Source: Finegoldia magna ATCC 53516 (GTDB taxonomy: Bacteria; Bacillota; Clostridia; Tissierellales; Peptoniphilaceae). From it: a DNA stretch of 64,000 nt. Made by a program: the position numbers and the translations under genes. Position 1 is the first letter of the stretch. Every line of letters begins with the position of its first letter. This document shows, piece after piece, positions 61,769-64,000 of this stretch. The notes beneath the pieces were generated by a model. That model saw only the letters and a list, made by a program, of their open reading frames with translations, was not told the origin of the DNA and ran no database searches. Where the stretch lies: the NCBI RefSeq assembly GCF_000159695.1, contig NZ_CM000955.1, positions 941,473 to 1,005,472 on the forward strand, given 5' to 3'.

Positions 61769-61783
61769 ATGCGTTATTTTTGT
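61751..61783 (+). terminator. bidirectional terminator overlapping the TudS-like stop codon
   Basis: AAAAATAACGCAT (61751-61763) pairs perfectly with ATGCGTTATTTTT (61769-61781) around a five-base loop that holds the TAG stop at 61766-61768. It serves both converging genes. Confidence 0.92.
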
Positions 61784-61789
61784 TTTCAT

Positions 61790-62329
61790 TTACAACATAG
61801 CTTTGACTCTTTTGTAAAGCAGCGAAACTATGGAGCAAGTTATTATTTTGTCCACTAAATTACTGGCAACTCTTGGTAAAAAAGCTGCTGAGAAAATAGT
61901 TTGGCCAGAATTTTTGAGTGCAGTGAAGAATACATCATTGAAATCTCCAGTTATTCCACCGTACACAAATACTGCAATTGGCGTACCGATTAAAGGAGCA
62001 ACGATAGATAAAATAATTCCTGTTACTACTGCTGTTTTAAGATCGAATTTTCTCTTCTTTGCTATGAATCCTACAATTAAACCTACTGCCAAATTTACCA
62101 AAAGAAAAGGTATTTCTCTTGGATCTTTCAAAACTCCCAGGATAACATTAGTCAACGCTCCTGTACAAGCTCCCCAGAAAGGTCCCAAAACCACAGCTGT
62201 AAATACGGTTCCGACAGTGTCCATAAACAATAGCGGGATTTTCAATCCACCTACGAAAATTCCTAAAATGATATTGATCGCAATTCCAACTGCTGCAAAA
62301 ACCATTTTCTTTGTTGAGTTATTTCTCAT
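61790..62329 (-). CDS. ECF transporter S component, CD3073 type
   Basis: This 179-residue membrane protein has about six hydrophobic segments. It carries FMDTVGTVFTAVVLGPFWGA near residue 36 and GALTNVILGV near 58, the same signature as the S component at 1834-2457, so they are paralogues. There is no EcfA/EcfT beside it, so it presumably uses a shared module (group II behaviour) or the one at 1-1837. The TudS-like neighbour hints at a sulfur-containing or pyrimidine-like substrate; that is inference. Confidence 0.85.
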   Translation of the reverse strand: MRNNSTKKMVFAAVGIAINIILGIFVGGLKIPLLFMDTVGTVFTAVVLGPFWGACTGALTNVILGVLKDPREIPFLLVNLAVGLIVGFIAKKRKFDLKTAVVTGIILSIVAPLIGTPIAVFVYGGITGDFNDVFFTALKNSGQTIFSAAFLPRVASNLVDKIITCSIVSLLYKRVKAML

Positions 62330-62421
62330 ATTTTCCTCCTTTTGTATTTGTTTAAATTATATCACAAGTATTCTTCGCAATAAATATTTTTAATTCAACT
62401 TTTGAATTTCTACAATTTTTC

Positions 62422-62457
62422 AACACGTGTTATCAAAAAATAAAAGTATGATATAAT
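62422..62457 (+). promoter_or_regulatory. promoter of the 365-residue CWB2 gene with overlapping palindrome
   Basis: TTATCA (62430-62435) and a perfect TATAAT (62452-62457) are 16 bases apart. A perfect palindrome AACACGTGTT (62422-62431) overlaps the -35 box and could be an operator. Confidence 0.6.
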
Positions 62458-62488
62458 TGAGATATAGAATAAATAAAGGAGATTTGTT

Positions 62489-63586
62489 ATGAATTTAAAA
62501 AAGAAATTATTAGTAGCAGCTCTTGCTACAGCTATGGTTTTCCCTACAGTATCTATGGCTTCAAAATTAAACGTTCAAAGATACTCAGGAAGTAGCCGTG
62601 TTGAAACTGCAGTTAACGTTAGTAAGGACCAATTCTCATCAGCAAAGTCAGCTATTTTGGTTAACCAATTAGCATTCCCGGATGCTTTAAGTGCAACAGT
62701 TCTAAGCAAAGGAACTATGCCAGTATTATTCTCTGAATCAAATAACATCAGCGCTGATACATTAAACCAATTAAAATCAATGGGTGTTGAAAATGTATTT
62801 GTTTTAGGTGGAGAAAAATCAGTATCAAATGCAGTTGTGAATTCTGTAAAATCAGCTACAAATGCAAAAGTAGTTAGAATCAACGGAGCTAACAGATACA
62901 AAACAAACGCTCAAACAATCAAAGATAACGTAAAACAAACTTCAGAAGTTGTAATCGCAAGTGGTGAAATCTACGTTGATGCATTATACGGAGTAAGCTA
63001 TGCAAACAAAGTTAACGCACCAGTTATGTTAGTTGAAAAAAACAACATTCCAGCGGAAACTTTGAAAGTTTTAAAATCATTGAATGTAACTAGAATTACA
63101 ATCATCGGTGGAGAAAAAACAATAACTCCTAAATTAGAAAAAGAATTATCACAAATAGCTGTAGTAGACAGAATCTCTGGAACAAACAGATATGAAGGCT
63201 CATTGAAAGTAGCTAGAGAAGTTTACGGAGACAAACTTCAAACTGCATTAGTAGCTAGTGGAGAAAACTTCGCAGATGCATTGGTAGCTGCACCAGTAAG
63301 TCAAAAATTGGACGCTCCAATCTTACTTGCATCAAAAAATTCAATCGAAAGTTCTATCGTTTCTTACTTAAGAGACAACAAAGAATTATCAAATATCAAA
63401 GTATTTGGTGGAGTTAACGCTATTGGATCAAAAGTATTCAAAGATTTGGAAAACTCATATTATACTGTAGGTGAAAACGGAGAAAAAGTTATCGATGGTG
63501 GTACAATCATCGTAGAAAAAGTTAAAAACAATTCTACTGACAAACCAACTGCAACAACTCCTGTTGAACCTGGAACACAAAAATAA
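62489..63586 (+). CDS. secreted CWB2-repeat protein
   Basis: This 365-residue exported protein has a signal peptide MNLKKKLLVAALATAMVFP with cleavage near SMAS (about residue 24). Three CWB2 repeats fill residues 29-325 (SGSSRVETA, NGANRYKTN, SGTNRYEGS), each with the VFVLGGEKSVS-type strand. A short C-terminal tail (NNSTDKPTATTPVEPGTQK) has no extra domain, so the protein consists almost entirely of the wall-binding module. It may be an S-layer-like scaffold or a competitor for wall sites. AAGGAGA precedes the ATG. It is the third CWB2 protein in the window. Confidence 0.9.
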   Translation: MNLKKKLLVAALATAMVFPTVSMASKLNVQRYSGSSRVETAVNVSKDQFSSAKSAILVNQLAFPDALSATVLSKGTMPVLFSESNNISADTLNQLKSMGVENVFVLGGEKSVSNAVVNSVKSATNAKVVRINGANRYKTNAQTIKDNVKQTSEVVIASGEIYVDALYGVSYANKVNAPVMLVEKNNIPAETLKVLKSLNVTRITIIGGEKTITPKLEKELSQIAVVDRISGTNRYEGSLKVAREVYGDKLQTALVASGENFADALVAAPVSQKLDAPILLASKNSIESSIVSYLRDNKELSNIKVFGGVNAIGSKVFKDLENSYYTVGENGEKVIDGGTIIVEKVKNNSTDKPTATTPVEPGTQK

Positions 63587-63599
63587 TCTATAAAAAATA

Positions 63600-63635
63600 A
63601 AACTGTGTGAAGTCAAATTCACACAGTTTTTTTGA
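63600..63635 (+). terminator. terminator of the CWB2 protein gene
   Basis: AACTGTGTGAA (63601-63611) pairs with TTCACACAGTT (63618-63628) around a short loop, followed by TTTTTTG. Confidence 0.92.
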
Positions 63636-63775
63636 TTTAATTTAACCTAAAATTAAAAAATATTTTACATATAAAAAATAAACAATTGATATAATCATAT
63701 TAGGATAATCTAAACATAAAAATTGTCTTTAAAAAATGTTTTTGTTAAATTTTTTGACTTACGAAATGATTAAAA

Positions 63776-63940
63776 ATGAATAAGAAAATTTTGAGAATTA
63801 TCGTTGGATTAATATGGTTATTAGTCGCTGTTTTTTCTTACAGAAGAGGTAACAATATCGCAACAATCGTATTGGCATTACTTGGACTTGTATTTATTTT
63901 TATGGGACTTAAATCATCTGACACATCTACAAACAAATAA
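63776..63940 (+). CDS. 54-residue two-helix membrane protein
   Basis: This short frame begins MNKKILRIIVGLIWLLVAVF and ends MGLKSSDTSTNK. Two hydrophobic segments are joined by a tight basic turn SYRRGNN, a helical hairpin layout. It is followed six bases later by a strong terminator. The ribosome site is weak (ACGAAATGA upstream), which lowers confidence. The clean hydrophobic pattern, positive-inside turn and terminator support a real gene. Function unknown. Confidence 0.6.
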   Translation: MNKKILRIIVGLIWLLVAVFSYRRGNNIATIVLALLGLVFIFMGLKSSDTSTNK

Positions 63941-63945
63941 AAAAA

Positions 63946-63987
63946 GATGCATCATTAATAGAAGCTACAATGATGCAACTTTTTTAT
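63946..63987 (+). terminator. terminator after the 54-residue protein
   Basis: TGCATCATT (63948-63956) pairs with AATGATGCA (63970-63978), with an A-run before and TTTTTTATTT after; it may act in both directions. Confidence 0.8.
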
Positions 63988-64000
63988 TTACATCTATTCT

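Overview
The window is low-GC Gram-positive DNA with strong AGGAGG-type ribosome sites, T-box control of tyrS, several surface proteins carrying cell-wall-binding repeat 2 (CWB2), an ECF transporter operon and a type I-B CRISPR-Cas system. This fits an anaerobic Firmicute of the Peptoniphilaceae, most likely Finegoldia magna or a close relative. That is a judgement from gene content and codon style; no database was searched.

Layout. 1-2457: ECF importer operon (S, T, A and a second A cut by the window edge), all minus strand. 2593-10030: a GNAT acetyltransferase, a 1367-residue CWB2 surface protein with an internal duplication, Tex, and a small membrane protein. 10245-15531: udk, T-box-tyrS, then a lipid/envelope operon (cardiolipin synthase, DUF1624 membrane acyltransferase, diacylglycerol kinase-like protein). 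15592-17316: a candidate small RNA with an anti-Shine-Dalgarno loop, next to copy 1 of an IS256-family element. 17372-34257: LRR/CWB2 surface protein, glycosyltransferase, MATE transporter that appears to start at a non-AUG codon, TldE/TldD, an orphan antitoxin-like protein, pdxS with divergent pdxR, a dipeptidase, two lipoproteins and a MalY/PatB lyase. 34342-42693: MscL with a zinc-ribbon tail, a MITE-like palindrome, rlmH-capA-trpS, a lipoprotein, rplM-rpsI with a leader, cupin and YqeC, and two small proteins. 42694-44264: IS copy 2, inverted relative to copy 1.

44389-58663 is the centrepiece: an 88-repeat CRISPR array (87 spacers by hand count) beside a complete I-B operon cas6-cas8b-cas7-cas5-cas3-cas4-cas1-cas2. 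Cas genes and array read on the minus strand, with the leader between cas2 and the array. Repeats fall into blocks of at least six sequence variants. Several groups of spacers are diverged versions of one another and encode the same peptides. Three span a start resembling Zot-type ATPases, and three encode overlapping parts of a small hydrophobic protein resembling a filamentous-phage coat protein. The host therefore seems to have met related inovirus-like elements repeatedly.

58813-63940: an ABC exporter pair, a TudS-like/CD3072-type protein convergent with a CD3073-type ECF S component, a third CWB2 protein and a 54-residue membrane protein. No rRNA or tRNA gene was recognised. Most transcription units end in clear rho-independent terminators, and these define the operons well.
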